Shown here: one piece after another, positions 33,633 to 43,274 of the stretch | How the letters are laid out: each line of letters opens with the position of its first letter | Position numbering within the stretch: position 1 is the stretch's first letter | NCBI GenBank assembly: GCA_900766585.1 | Contig: CAAFVV010000038.1 | Coordinates: 1 to 64,000, forward strand | Direction: 5' to 3' | DNA length: 64,000 nucleotides | Source of the DNA: Clostridia bacterium | GTDB lineage: Bacteria; Bacillota; Clostridia; Oscillospirales; Acutalibacteraceae | Translations under genes and position numbers: made by a program | The notes under the pieces: generated by a model | Databases searched by the model: none | Told to the model about the DNA's origin: nothing | Seen by the model: only the letters and a program-made list of their open reading frames with translations

Positions 33633-35969
33633 TCAGAAGGTGATGTTTTTCTCGCTGACCGTCACGCCCTGCATCTGGGACGAGATGTTGTAGATGCCGC
33701 CAGTCACGCCGCTGCTTTTGGCGATCTTCGACTGCTTGAGGTAGTTGTTGACCACAGTCAGCGAGCCGCCGGTGACATAATACTGATACTCCTTATTATA
33801 GCTCGAATACATGTTCATGGCGGTGATCTTGCTGTTGTTGCTCTCGAGCAGCGCATAGCCGCGGTAGACGAAGTTGTTGCGCATGAACACGCCGGAGCTG
33901 CCGGTGGCCTTCAAAAACGTCAGGTTGTTGCGGGTAAAGACGAGGGTGTTTTTGCGCACATCGGTCTCCCACTCAGCGATATGCTCCTCAAAGCCGTAGT
34001 TGCCGCCCGCCTGCTGTCCGCCGTTGGCGAGGCAGGCATCGACAATGCCGTTGTCGCTGTTTTTGATGTGGATGCCGTTTTTGTGGAACGCACCGGTCAG
34101 ACGGCGCACCACGAAGTTGTCCGCGCCACTCATCTCCACGCCGTTCCAGCAGCCGAACATGCCGATGTTGACGACGTAGCAGCCCGAAGCCTTGCCGCGG
34201 ATGGCGTAGGCGTAGGCTTTCGGACTTTTCCCCGACTTCATCATGCCGTTCTTCGGGTAGTAGATCTTAAAGCCCATCGCACCGGCGTTTTTGCCGTTTA
34301 AGGTGATGAATGCGGTGTCGGTGTCGGATTTGCCCTCGCCGTAGGTGCAGAACAGCGCGACGCCGGCATAGGGGGTGTTTTCCAGGCCGGAGACATAGTG
34401 GCCCGTGCCGATCAGGCGGGTGTTGGCGGGAACCGTCAGCGGGCGGCTGATCAGATAAGCGCCGCCGGGGATGTAGACGTAGCCGCCGCCGTTTTTGGAC
34501 GCCGCCGCAAGCGCCTTTTCAAAGGCGACGGTGTCGTCGGTGGAAAAGTCGTCATCCGCGCCGTAGTCGGTGACGACAAACAGGCTTTTCTTCGTCGGCA
34601 GCACCGGAGCGGCGGAGGATTCCTTCACCGTGACCGAGGCGGTCGATTTTTCGATCATGCCCGCTTCCTTGCCCTTGACGGTGCAGTTGAACAGCTTCGC
34701 GGTATAGGAGCTGGTGTTGACGATGCCGATGTTCGAGCCCTCGAGCGTGCACTCGGCGAACAGTGCGCCCATATCGGTATACAAGCAGGGCAGCTCGACG
34801 GCGGTCTCGGCGTTTTTGACCGTCACGCGGTAAAGCTCGGGATAAGACTGCGCGCCGTCGCTGCGGGTGGTTTCGGCGGTGGCGATGCCGGTCGCAAAGC
34901 CGTCAAATGTGCAGTCGGAGACCATGACGTCCTCGCAGCCGGAGATAACAAAGCCGGTCGAGCCCTTCATCGCGGAGCGGATGGCGGACTCGGAGGGCGC
35001 ATGGTACTTGCTGCCCGCGGACGCCCAGAATGACGGGGCAAAATTTACGTTTTCGACCACGTCCACCTCGGCGCCGTAATAATAGGCGAGGCCGGTGTGC
35101 AGCACGGTGCCGCGCACGTGGGAGATGGTGGCGAGACCGTGGGCATGACCGCCGGTCACGCCCACGCCGATGCCGTTGTAGCTGTTGAGCAGCGTCACGT
35201 CCGAGACGGTGAAGCCACCGCCGTCATTGGCGAGGATGGTGTAATCCGCCTTGACCGGGGAGGAGGCGGACTGCTTCGGATAATACACGGTCAGTCCGTT
35301 TACGCCCGCGGCGCTGCCGTCGAGGGCAAACACCGCCTTGGTCGTCTCGGCGGAGATCACCGTGCCGGACACGCCCTTGGCGCTGCCGCTGTAGTCGCCC
35401 TTGAGTGTGACCTGCCCCTTGACGGTCACGGTGCCGGTCACTTTATATGTACCCGCGGGCAGATACACGATGCCGCCGCCGTAAGTTGTCTGACATTTGT
35501 TGATGGCGTTCTGGATCGCCTCGGTGGCGTCCTTTTTGCCGGTTTTATCGGCGGAGAAGGGCGCCTGTGTGGCATCGACTGTCACCACAAAAACGTCCTT
35601 GCTGTTCAGCGAATTGGTCACCAGACGGGGCTTCTGCTTTCCGCCGGATGAAGCGGTCGTGGTATTCGTGGTGCTCGTCTCCTTTGAGGGCTTTTTGGTC
35701 GTCTGCGGCTTATTCTGACTGCCCGAGGAAGCATCCGGCTTCTGCGCAGCGGTCGTGCCGTCAGAGGGCGCAGCCGAGCTGTCCTCGGCGGACGGATCTG
35801 CCGATTCGGGCGCGGACGGCTCCGCGTCGGAGGCATCGGACGCGGGGGAGCTTTCCGGCTCGCCCGACGTGTCGGCGGGCGTTTTCGCACATCCCGCAAA
35901 CAGCAGGCCGCACAGCAGCGCGGCGAGGAGCAGAGCCGTCAGACGGCGTGCAAGGCGGGGGATAGTCAT
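33633..35969 (-). CDS. Lipoprotein with two pectate-lyase-like beta-helix segments
   Basis: The 778-residue protein has a lipobox (LCGLLFAGC), an acidic Ser/Asp/Pro and Thr/Lys linker to about residue 125, then two copies of the segment that opens Pectate_lyase_3/GH28-related beta-helix proteins. Copy one is KDATEAIQNAINKCQTTYGG then GIVYLPAGTYKV; copy two is TDDTVAFEKALAAASKNGGG then YVYIPGGAYLI. Right-handed beta-helix rungs follow each. Such proteins bind or cut acidic or substituted polysaccharides at the cell surface. ATG 35969 follows AAAGGTGG and is preferred to the frame opening at 36002. It is divergent from the large surface protein at 36404 and shares a leader motif with it. Confidence 0.75.
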   Translation of the reverse strand: MTIPRLARRLTALLLAALLCGLLFAGCAKTPADTSGEPESSPASDASDAEPSAPESADPSAEDSSAAPSDGTTAAQKPDASSGSQNKPQTTKKPSKETSTTNTTTASSGGKQKPRLVTNSLNSKDVFVVTVDATQAPFSADKTGKKDATEAIQNAINKCQTTYGGGIVYLPAGTYKVTGTVTVKGQVTLKGDYSGSAKGVSGTVISAETTKAVFALDGSAAGVNGLTVYYPKQSASSPVKADYTILANDGGGFTVSDVTLLNSYNGIGVGVTGGHAHGLATISHVRGTVLHTGLAYYYGAEVDVVENVNFAPSFWASAGSKYHAPSESAIRSAMKGSTGFVISGCEDVMVSDCTFDGFATGIATAETTRSDGAQSYPELYRVTVKNAETAVELPCLYTDMGALFAECTLEGSNIGIVNTSSYTAKLFNCTVKGKEAGMIEKSTASVTVKESSAAPVLPTKKSLFVVTDYGADDDFSTDDTVAFEKALAAASKNGGGYVYIPGGAYLISRPLTVPANTRLIGTGHYVSGLENTPYAGVALFCTYGEGKSDTDTAFITLNGKNAGAMGFKIYYPKNGMMKSGKSPKAYAYAIRGKASGCYVVNIGMFGCWNGVEMSGADNFVVRRLTGAFHKNGIHIKNSDNGIVDACLANGGQQAGGNYGFEEHIAEWETDVRKNTLVFTRNNLTFLKATGSSGVFMRNNFVYRGYALLESNNSKITAMNMYSSYNKEYQYYVTGGSLTVVNNYLKQSKIAKSSGVTGGIYNISSQMQGVTVSEKNITF

Positions 35970-36029
35970 AGCGGTATTCCACCTTTCTGAAATGTAAGAC
36001 AAATCCGTGTTATGGTTTGATCTGCGTTC

Positions 36030-36058
36030 AGTATACCACGCGGCGCAAAAAAGTGCAA
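36030..36058 (-). promoter_or_regulatory. Promoter of the beta-helix lipoprotein gene
   Basis: On the minus strand TTGCAC (36058-36053), a 17-base spacer and TATACT (36035-36030). The start would be near 36023. Confidence 0.75.
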
Positions 36059-36273
36059 GAGGGAATTTGTATTTTCACCAAATGTGGGAAAAGTGTCCAT
36101 TTTTTCAATGGGGCACCGCGAAAATGACAGGTTGGCTATTATAGGATAAATATAGAGAAGCCGGCAGAAAGGCGTCGGGGATTTGACAGCCCATTTGTAC
36201 AGGGGTTTGGGGCGGCGGCGGGTTAAATCCCGGTAAAATTCAGTGAAAATGCGGATAAAGGCAAAAAAATCCC

Positions 36274-36302
36274 TTGACAACGGAATTGTTTTGGCGTATT
36301 AT
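36274..36302 (+). promoter_or_regulatory. Promoter of cluster B
   Basis: A perfect TTGACA (36274-36279), a 17-base spacer and TATTAT (36297-36302). The leader is about 95 bases and ends with AAGGAGG before the surface-protein gene. Confidence 0.85.
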
Positions 36303-36403
36303 ATAAATACGCGGATGGCTTTGTAATACAGATTTGTCTTATGCGGCCATCAGACAAAAACGGAAGCGAGCAGACCCTATATACATAAGGAGGTTATGCA
36401 AAC

Positions 36404-39400
36404 ATGAAACTTGCGCGAAACAAACGGATCTTGGCGGGCTTCGCTGCGCTGGCGATCCTGGCCGGCGTTCTGTGCGCCAACCTGGTGATCGTGCGCGCCG
36501 ATGCGGAGACCGCACCGGCGAGGACGCCGAAGGACATTGTCCTCGTCGACCTCAATGCGGAGAAGAATTTTACAGCGGATAAGATGACCAGCATGGGCGG
36601 CACTCAGTCCGTCGAGAAGGTAGAGGCAGACGAGTCGGTCGGCTTTCCGGGCGGCACCGCTTATGTAGATAAGCTGCCCGGAAAAGCAGTTGCGGGCATT
36701 GCCAAAAATGCCGCTAACTATCCCGCCGATTTCGGCTATCTCGATAGCAGTTACGTGTTCGAATCGTGGGTATATATCGACGACATCAGCAAGGTGGACG
36801 TTCTGCGCTTCGATCTGTCGCAGGACAATAAATGGGACGCGCAGGGTTACACGTTCCAGGTCGGCAAAAGCAACGACATCGACCTGCTGACCGATGGCAC
36901 GCAAACGCTGCACACCGGCTGGAACCACTTTGTTGTTCCGCTCTATAAGATCGGGGTCAAGGGCACGCTCCCGACGCAGATCAACTCGTTCCGTTTCTTC
37001 CACGCCACTGGCAAAGGCGGCGACGCGACATTGAAGCTCGCGTCTCTCGCGCTGCGTGACCGCGCAGCGGAGGGCTACACGAACGGCTTCACCGCGGCGG
37101 ACGAGAAAAACCTGAGCGACATGAACACCAAGCTCGGCAACCAGATCAGCGTCAAGAATATTGCTTCGCTGACGGACGGTGACGCAGTCGAGGGTCAGCC
37201 TACCTCCGGCACGGCGTATGCCGTGGATTACAAAGCCGCAAAGCCTGTCGGAAAGGCAAGTCCGGGTATCGGCTTTGAAAACCTGAATATCACCGTGGAT
37301 GCTGCGACGACCATGACGGTGGATGCGTGGATTTATGTTCCGCAGAACAACAATGTGAGCTTTTTGGTTTTTCGGGCGTTTAAGAATGATAAGCTACAAA
37401 AGAATAACGCCAGCGTCACTTCGCTCATTGAAGGTATGGTCGGGGCTGCCGAGGTGAAAGATACCTATAATACCACAAGCGGCTGGCAGCATTTTGTCAA
37501 AACCGTGAAGGTGCCCGCCGGCAAGATCGGCAGCGTCAGCTTCCACAACCACAAGAAAACGGATATGGCGATTTCTTTCGCTGTCGGTTCGCTGAAGCTG
37601 ACGGTGGACGGTACGACCTATGACGTTGTCACGCCGGAGAGCGACAAGGCAGTGTCGAAGGTGCGCAACTTCAATGAAGAATATTCCGTTGTGGATACGG
37701 CTTCGCTGACCGGCGGCGTGTCCGGTGTGCCCTCCGGCACGGCATACTATGCCGATAACTATGCCAATGCTTTCTGGGGTCTGCCGCTCGAAAATCAGCT
37801 CGATATCGACATCTCCAACATGGCAATCAAAGGCGATACGTCGGGGAAAATGTACTATAAGCTCGATACATGGATTTGGGTGAAGGATGCGGCGGTTGCC
37901 AAAGCGGGCAATTTTGTGTTGCGCCTGTTCCCGAACAACTTTAATTATAATACCGGTGCAAAGTCGTACATTGAACACTGGAAATTTAATTACGGCGTGG
38001 GCAATGAGACTGATCTTGATGATGACACTGAGGGTGCACAGGTGCTGCAGAACGGCTGGAACCATGTAGTCAAATATGTGGATAACCTTGGCGCGGTCAA
38101 CACCACCAAGGTTGCCAAGATCTCCAGTGCGCTGCTGTATGTCCACAATAACAACGGCTCCGGTGAGGGCAGCGCGTCTAACCGCACGAGCTATGCCATG
38201 GCTTCCCTGCAGATCCTCCCCGTGACCGAGGTCAACGACGTGATCGCGATGATCAACGCGCTGCCCGCGACGGTGACGTATGCCGACAAAGCGGCGGTCG
38301 AGGCAGCCCGCGCGGCGGTGAATGCGCTGGATGCCACCAATCAGAAGCGCGTGACTGATTCGGTCGGTACCCGTCTGACCGCTGCCGAGGAGGCGATTGC
38401 CGCCTGCAAGGCGAAGATCACGGATGTAGAGACGAAGATCGACGCCATCGGCGACGTGACGCTTGAGTCCGCGGCGGCTATTGAAGCAGCCGAGACGGCG
38501 TATGCCGCGCTGACCGAAGCCGAAAAGGCGGATGTCTCCAATGCGGCCAAGCTGACCGCCGCCCGTGCGGCGTATGACAAGCTCGTCGCGGACAGTGCGA
38601 CGGCGGGCAACGTCATTGCGGCGATCGACGAGATCGGCGAGGTGACGCTTGACAGCGAGAGCAAGATTGCCGCGGCGGAGGCGCTGTATGCCGCGCTGTC
38701 CGACGACCAGAAGGCACTCGTGACCAATTACGATAAGCTGACCGCCGCCCGCGCAAAATATGACGTGCTGAAGGCGGATAAGGACGCCGAGGATGCGTTC
38801 AATGCCAAGGTGGACGCCATCGGCGAGGTGACGCTCGACTCCAAGGCGGCGATCGAGGATGCCGAAGCGGCGTATGCGGCGCTGACCGATACGCAGAAGG
38901 CGGCGGTCGCCGACGCGAAGGCGAAGCTGGATGCCGCCCGCGCGAAATATGACGCCATGGCGGCGCTGGACGCGAAAGCCAAGCCGGTGCGCGAGGCGAT
39001 CGACGCGATCGGCAAGGTGACGCTGGAATCCAAGGACAAGATCGAAGCTGCCGAGGCGGCGTATAATGCGCTGACCGAGGAAGAAAAAGCCTATGTGACC
39101 AACTATAGCACGCTGAAAACCGCGCGCGACACCTACAACGACCTGCTGGAGTCGGATAAATATCCGATGTCCTCCCCGAACTTCGGCTTTGACGTGATCA
39201 ACAGCCGCTATGTCTACGAGGTAAAACGCGGCGCGGACTTTGTGAACGAGATCAAGCCGGAGCTGGGCGCGGGTCATGACGGCTCCGCAAACGGCGCAAC
39301 GTACCTGCGCGGCATGAAGGCGGGCGACGCCGCCCGTATCCTGACTGCAGGCGGCACCGTGAAATTTGCGGCGCAGATGGATTCCGTCGTGAAATTCTGG

Positions 39401-41407
39401 GTGTATGTCAGTAATATCAGCGTGATCAATACCGTTCGCTTTGAGCTGTCCGATACGCAGGACGCGAATGAAAAAGAATGGGAGATCACCAAACAGATCA
39501 CGCAGAACGGCTGGAATGAGATCACGGTCGACTTCTCCGGCGGCACCGGAAAGCTCGATCTCAATGATATCCGTTTCTGGCGCTGCTTCATCCTGACCAA
39601 GTCGGGCGAGGGCACCTATGACTTCGGTCTGGATGAGCTGTCCGTGACCAATACCTCCAAGCCCGCCGAGAAAGAGCCGACCGATTTCGACAAGATCGCC
39701 GATCAGTACAACAAGGTGACCTCCGGCTTCAACTACACGGCGGATGCGCTGATGGACGGCTGGAAATATGACGGCGGTCCCAAGGTGGATACCGACGAGA
39801 AGAAAGAGGGCACCGGCAGCCTGCGCTTTGATACCAATAACAGCAATGTGCTCGGCATCATCCAGAGTCAGAACCTCAACGTGGATATGACGAACGCCTG
39901 GGATGACGGCTATGTCGGCTTCTGGCTGTATGTCAACGACCGCGACGCGATCAAGCAGATCATGATGGAGATCAGCTCCAACAACGAAATCGACAAGAAC
40001 GAGTATCAGATCGAGCTGACGAAGCAGGTCACGGACAACGGCTGGAACTATGTGGTGTTCAAGCTGTCCGACATGCGCGATCAGCAGCTCGGCGAGATAG
40101 ACAAGGCGAACATCCTGCGCTGGCGCCTGTTCGTGCTCGGCAACAAGACCGGCAAGGACATTACGCTGCGGCTCGATGACATCAGCCTGCTGACCAAAAA
40201 GATCGGCGGCGATGAGGTCTCCGGCTTCGGCTATGATGCCGAGGCGATCGACACCGGCAAATATGATTACAGCGGCACCGGCGCGAAGATCGACACCGAT
40301 GCGAAGCAGGGCAGCGGCTCCGTCCGTTTTGACACCAAGGATGAGAAATCCGGCAATGTCCTCGGCTTGATTCGCACGAAGAGCAGCAACCGCCTGGACT
40401 TCAAGGTGGAGAATCCCGATGCGACCGCGGTGCAGTTCTGGGTGTATGTCAGCAACGCGTCTGCGGTGAAGAACGCCGTGTTTGAGCTGGCTTCGAAGAG
40501 CCAGGATATGGACGAGACGCAGTGGGAGTTCCGCGGCAGTCTGTCCGACGGCTGGAATCAGGTCACGCTGATGCTGAAAAACGGCTCGCGTCCCTCGACC
40601 AACCCCGACGGCACGGAAAACGCGTTTACGACCGATTCCATCAACTTCTGGCGCGTCTATCTGCTCGGCAGCGGCACGGGTGAGACCGTGACGGTCAAGA
40701 TCGACGACGTGAAGATGATCGTTATTGACGACGAGAACAATAAGGATCCCGACAAGCAGTTTAATGATGACTGCGACGAGATCAACGATACGAAGTATCA
40801 GTACATTCCCACCCCGACGATCGGGGAGGGCAACGGCGGCAAGGCGTATGCGTTTACGCTCGCGAACACCTCCGATGCCGACAGCCGTATGCGCTGGGTC
40901 AACCGCGCCGGTCAGCTCAACTTTGCGATCGACGACTGGAAGAACAGCTATGTCACCTTTGACATTTATCTGAGCGATCCGTCGCTGGTGAAGCAGCTCG
41001 CGTTTGAGCTGTCCTCCATCGCTGTGGATGCGTCCGACGAGCTGCAGTACAATGTGGAAACGGGCACGCTCACCGAGGGCTGGAACACCGTTCTGGTGCC
41101 GCTTCTCGCCATGGATCCCGGTTCGCTGGATCTTGAGCATCTGCGCGCGTCCCGCATCTTCCTGCTTGCCGACAAGAGCGGCGAGGAGCTGACGGTGCGT
41201 CTCGACAACATCCGTCTGCACAACCGCAACGAGCAGGACGAGAGCGACGAGTCGTCCGACGATTCCGATAACAGCGGCGTGACCCCCGACACCAGTGACA
41301 GAGATAACCCGAACACCGGTGCGGCTTCCGCGGTGCTGCCGGCGGTTCTGCTGCTCGGCACGGCGGCTGTGGCTGTCGTCACCCTGCGCCGTCGTCGCGG
41401 CAATTGA
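36404..41407 (+). CDS. Giant multimodular surface protein with NPNTG sorting signal (cluster B)
   Basis: The 1667-residue protein has a signal peptide and three beta-sandwich modules of a binding type (about 40-210, 225-400, 410-605). Five helical repeats of about 60 residues follow (608-915; each around DAIGxVTLxSxxxIxxAE then AYAAL, like FIVAR/albumin-binding bundles). Four more beta modules come next (about 925-1090, 1109-1260, 1274-1440, 1452-1605), then an acidic linker, NPNTG, a membrane helix and the tail RRRRGN. Several modules share QxxxNGWNxVxV-type strands. No catalytic domain is visible. It is probably a wall-attached glycan-binding scaffold, first gene of cluster B, and a larger relative of the protein at 30256. 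Confidence 0.8.
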   Translation: MKLARNKRILAGFAALAILAGVLCANLVIVRADAETAPARTPKDIVLVDLNAEKNFTADKMTSMGGTQSVEKVEADESVGFPGGTAYVDKLPGKAVAGIAKNAANYPADFGYLDSSYVFESWVYIDDISKVDVLRFDLSQDNKWDAQGYTFQVGKSNDIDLLTDGTQTLHTGWNHFVVPLYKIGVKGTLPTQINSFRFFHATGKGGDATLKLASLALRDRAAEGYTNGFTAADEKNLSDMNTKLGNQISVKNIASLTDGDAVEGQPTSGTAYAVDYKAAKPVGKASPGIGFENLNITVDAATTMTVDAWIYVPQNNNVSFLVFRAFKNDKLQKNNASVTSLIEGMVGAAEVKDTYNTTSGWQHFVKTVKVPAGKIGSVSFHNHKKTDMAISFAVGSLKLTVDGTTYDVVTPESDKAVSKVRNFNEEYSVVDTASLTGGVSGVPSGTAYYADNYANAFWGLPLENQLDIDISNMAIKGDTSGKMYYKLDTWIWVKDAAVAKAGNFVLRLFPNNFNYNTGAKSYIEHWKFNYGVGNETDLDDDTEGAQVLQNGWNHVVKYVDNLGAVNTTKVAKISSALLYVHNNNGSGEGSASNRTSYAMASLQILPVTEVNDVIAMINALPATVTYADKAAVEAARAAVNALDATNQKRVTDSVGTRLTAAEEAIAACKAKITDVETKIDAIGDVTLESAAAIEAAETAYAALTEAEKADVSNAAKLTAARAAYDKLVADSATAGNVIAAIDEIGEVTLDSESKIAAAEALYAALSDDQKALVTNYDKLTAARAKYDVLKADKDAEDAFNAKVDAIGEVTLDSKAAIEDAEAAYAALTDTQKAAVADAKAKLDAARAKYDAMAALDAKAKPVREAIDAIGKVTLESKDKIEAAEAAYNALTEEEKAYVTNYSTLKTARDTYNDLLESDKYPMSSPNFGFDVINSRYVYEVKRGADFVNEIKPELGAGHDGSANGATYLRGMKAGDAARILTAGGTVKFAAQMDSVVKFWVYVSNISVINTVRFELSDTQDANEKEWEITKQITQNGWNEITVDFSGGTGKLDLNDIRFWRCFILTKSGEGTYDFGLDELSVTNTSKPAEKEPTDFDKIADQYNKVTSGFNYTADALMDGWKYDGGPKVDTDEKKEGTGSLRFDTNNSNVLGIIQSQNLNVDMTNAWDDGYVGFWLYVNDRDAIKQIMMEISSNNEIDKNEYQIELTKQVTDNGWNYVVFKLSDMRDQQLGEIDKANILRWRLFVLGNKTGKDITLRLDDISLLTKKIGGDEVSGFGYDAEAIDTGKYDYSGTGAKIDTDAKQGSGSVRFDTKDEKSGNVLGLIRTKSSNRLDFKVENPDATAVQFWVYVSNASAVKNAVFELASKSQDMDETQWEFRGSLSDGWNQVTLMLKNGSRPSTNPDGTENAFTTDSINFWRVYLLGSGTGETVTVKIDDVKMIVIDDENNKDPDKQFNDDCDEINDTKYQYIPTPTIGEGNGGKAYAFTLANTSDADSRMRWVNRAGQLNFAIDDWKNSYVTFDIYLSDPSLVKQLAFELSSIAVDASDELQYNVETGTLTEGWNTVLVPLLAMDPGSLDLEHLRASRIFLLADKSGEELTVRLDNIRLHNRNEQDESDESSDDSDNSGVTPDTSDRDNPNTGAASAVLPAVLLLGTAAVAVVTLRRRRGN

Positions 41408-41425
41408 GAAAGGATCAGACTGATT

Positions 41426-43057
41426 ATGAAGAAAAAACAGCTGTTGACCGCTCTGTTGGCGGTCGTGATGGCGGCGGGTCTGCTGTTTGGCGGATGCCAG
41501 AAGGATCCGGCGACGGAAAGCTCGGAGGCGGCGGAGTCCACCGCCTCCACCACCGCTGCCGATTCTGTGGATTCCGGGGAGCCGGACAGCGCGGATCAGA
41601 GCGCGGAGGAGGATTCCTCCGCCGAGGATTCCGGTGCTGCGACCACTGCCGAGGAGAGCAAGAATTCCGGCAAAAATACCACCAAGCGAACGTCTGCTTC
41701 CACCAAGCAGACCGGCGTGGTCGCCGAGGTGGACAAATATGATACGGACGGCCTCAAAACGGTGGATATGAAGGGCTACACCCTGAAGATCGCCTTGACG
41801 TCCAAAAGCCTGATCAAAAACATGCGCAAAAAGGGCGATAAGGACTATACCGAGCCGAACGAAGTGACGCAGTTGCGGTATAATGCGCTCGAAAAGGTCG
41901 AAAAGCGGTTTAATTGCACGGTCACGCCGGTGTATTATGAGCCGGGAAAGCTGTCGCAGACCTATTCTCAGGCGATCATGGTCTCGGCGACCAACTCGGT
42001 GCCGCAGGTGATCCTCGGCTCCATGTGGGAGGCGGGCAACATGATGTCCGCGAAGCTCCTGACCGACTTCGGCCAGCTCAAAAACGTGGATATGTCGAAG
42101 CCGTGGTGGAACAAGGCTATGGCAGAGGGCAGCAAAATAGGCGGCAAGACTTATCTCGGCCTGTCAAATATCACCGACCCGGATGTCCGTTCCTGGTACA
42201 TTGCCTATAACAAGAAGATCGCCAAATCGATCGGTCTGACCGATGCCGTCCTGTCGGACATGGTCAAGAACAAGACCTGGACGGTCGATAACTTCATCGC
42301 CTGGTCGAAAAAGGCGGTCAAGGATAAAAACGGCGACGGCAAATTCACCGAGAAGGATCAGTGGGGCTTTGCCGCCCCCGGCACCGACTTTATCTATGCG
42401 ATGATGGCGTCCGGCGGCGCTTCGTTCGTGGACGTGGACAAGAGCGGCAAGCGCGTTTACGGTCTGAACAACGATAACGCGATCTCCGTTCTTGAGAAGA
42501 TCAACAAGATCATGTGCACCGAGGGTATCCGCTATCCCGTGGCAAACAACAAGGATCAGATGGCGGCGGGCACCGACGGCAAGGTGCTGTTCTGGGGCTA
42601 TCAGGCGAATGCTATCCTTTCGAGCATCCGCGAGGAAGGCGATATCGGCATTCTGCCGATGCCGATCGGCGGCAACCGCAAGGACTATGAGGCGCTGGTC
42701 GATCACAACTGCCCGGTGTCGATGATTCCCATGACGACCAAGGATCTTGACAAGGTCGGCACGCTTCTCGAGGCGATGTCCTTTGCTTACTGGAAGCTCA
42801 TCCCCGAGCGGCTGGAGCTGTACAAGGAACTGTATCTCGAAGAGGGCGACACGCTCAGCCTGTCTGTTGTGGGAGGCGTGTTTGACCGCATGAACTGCTA
42901 CGCGTGGGAATTCGACAACACGTCGGCGTTCCTCAAGAGCACCGTTCAGCCGATCCTCACTGCCTGCACCAAGGCCAATGCCGATATTTCCGGCACAGTA
43001 GCGGCGATCAAGAATCCCTCGCAGGCAACCATCAACAATTTCTACGGGCAGAAATAA
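41426..43057 (+). CDS. Solute-binding lipoprotein (cluster B)
   Basis: The 543-residue protein has a lipobox (GLLFGGC, lipid on Cys 24), a long acidic Ser/Ala/Thr linker (to about residue 100) and a family-1 type binding domain (about 110-540; LRYNALEKVEKRFNCTVTP opens it). A segment KDKNGDGKFTEKDQWGF resembles the calcium-binding loop seen in some sugar-binding proteins. It follows the giant surface protein by 18 bases. It corresponds to the lipoprotein at 28649 but is placed before, not after, the permease genes. Confidence 0.85.
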   Translation: MKKKQLLTALLAVVMAAGLLFGGCQKDPATESSEAAESTASTTAADSVDSGEPDSADQSAEEDSSAEDSGAATTAEESKNSGKNTTKRTSASTKQTGVVAEVDKYDTDGLKTVDMKGYTLKIALTSKSLIKNMRKKGDKDYTEPNEVTQLRYNALEKVEKRFNCTVTPVYYEPGKLSQTYSQAIMVSATNSVPQVILGSMWEAGNMMSAKLLTDFGQLKNVDMSKPWWNKAMAEGSKIGGKTYLGLSNITDPDVRSWYIAYNKKIAKSIGLTDAVLSDMVKNKTWTVDNFIAWSKKAVKDKNGDGKFTEKDQWGFAAPGTDFIYAMMASGGASFVDVDKSGKRVYGLNNDNAISVLEKINKIMCTEGIRYPVANNKDQMAAGTDGKVLFWGYQANAILSSIREEGDIGILPMPIGGNRKDYEALVDHNCPVSMIPMTTKDLDKVGTLLEAMSFAYWKLIPERLELYKELYLEEGDTLSLSVVGGVFDRMNCYAWEFDNTSAFLKSTVQPILTACTKANADISGTVAAIKNPSQATINNFYGQK

Positions 43058-43070
43058 GCCTGTGGCCTTT

Positions 43071-43145
43071 GGGGCGGGCGACGGTTGAAAGGCCGCCGCC
43101 CGCCCGCCCGTTTCAAAGCCCGCCCCCCCTGCGGGGCGGGGCTTT
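43071..43145 (+). terminator. Two G+C-rich hairpins after the cluster B lipoprotein
   Basis: The first hairpin pairs GGGCGGGCG with CGCCCGCCC (about 43071-43108). The second pairs AAAGCCCGCCCC (43115-43126) with GGGGCGGGGCTTT (43133-43145), one base bulged, followed by GC rather than a T run. They may cut transcription down between the lipoprotein and the genes that follow instead of stopping it fully. Confidence 0.5.
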
Positions 43146-43168
43146 GCAAACGGCGCGTACATGTTGTG

Positions 43169-43231
43169 GGTATAGCTTAAGGTATCCGAATCCGGGCGGA
43201 CTTCTCCCGTTCGGATACCTTAGGATATACC
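43169..43231. repeat. Long imperfect inverted repeat
   Basis: Two 22-base arms (43169-43190 and 43210-43231) match at 19 positions around a 19-base loop. No T run follows. It stands alone in the gap before the large solute-binding protein gene; no other copy was seen in the window. It may be a palindromic repeat element, an mRNA-stabilising structure or an operator. Confidence 0.6.
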
Positions 43232-43274
43232 TCATACCCCACCCCAGTTCCCCCGGAAAGGAAGGATGGAAGTC

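Larger units (their letters stand above)
36003..36403. other. Divergent regulatory region between beta-helix and large surface-protein genes
   Basis: The 401-base gap holds two strong outward promoters and a 16-base leader motif repeated in both transcripts (36010-35995 on the minus strand as ACACGGATTTGTCTTA, 36326-36341 on the plus strand as ATACAGATTTGTCTTA). Each copy starts about 20 bases after its -10. The plus copy also forms TTTGTCT/AGACAAA arms with 36352-36358. No gene is visible in the gap. Confidence 0.6.

Noticed and set aside
37394..41221. A 1275-codon open frame on the minus strand opposite the giant surface protein
   Set aside because: It lies wholly opposite a repeat-rich, G+C-rich gene with clear signal peptide and NPNTG end. 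Its product is His/Arg/Val-rich and matches no family, and it has no ribosome site. It is a shadow of codon bias.
36404..41407. Toxin or adhesin of the RTX or Ig-repeat type
   Set aside because: The helical repeats are FIVAR-like and the beta modules lack GGXGXD repeats or Ig-type Cys/Trp patterns. A glycan-binding scaffold fits better.
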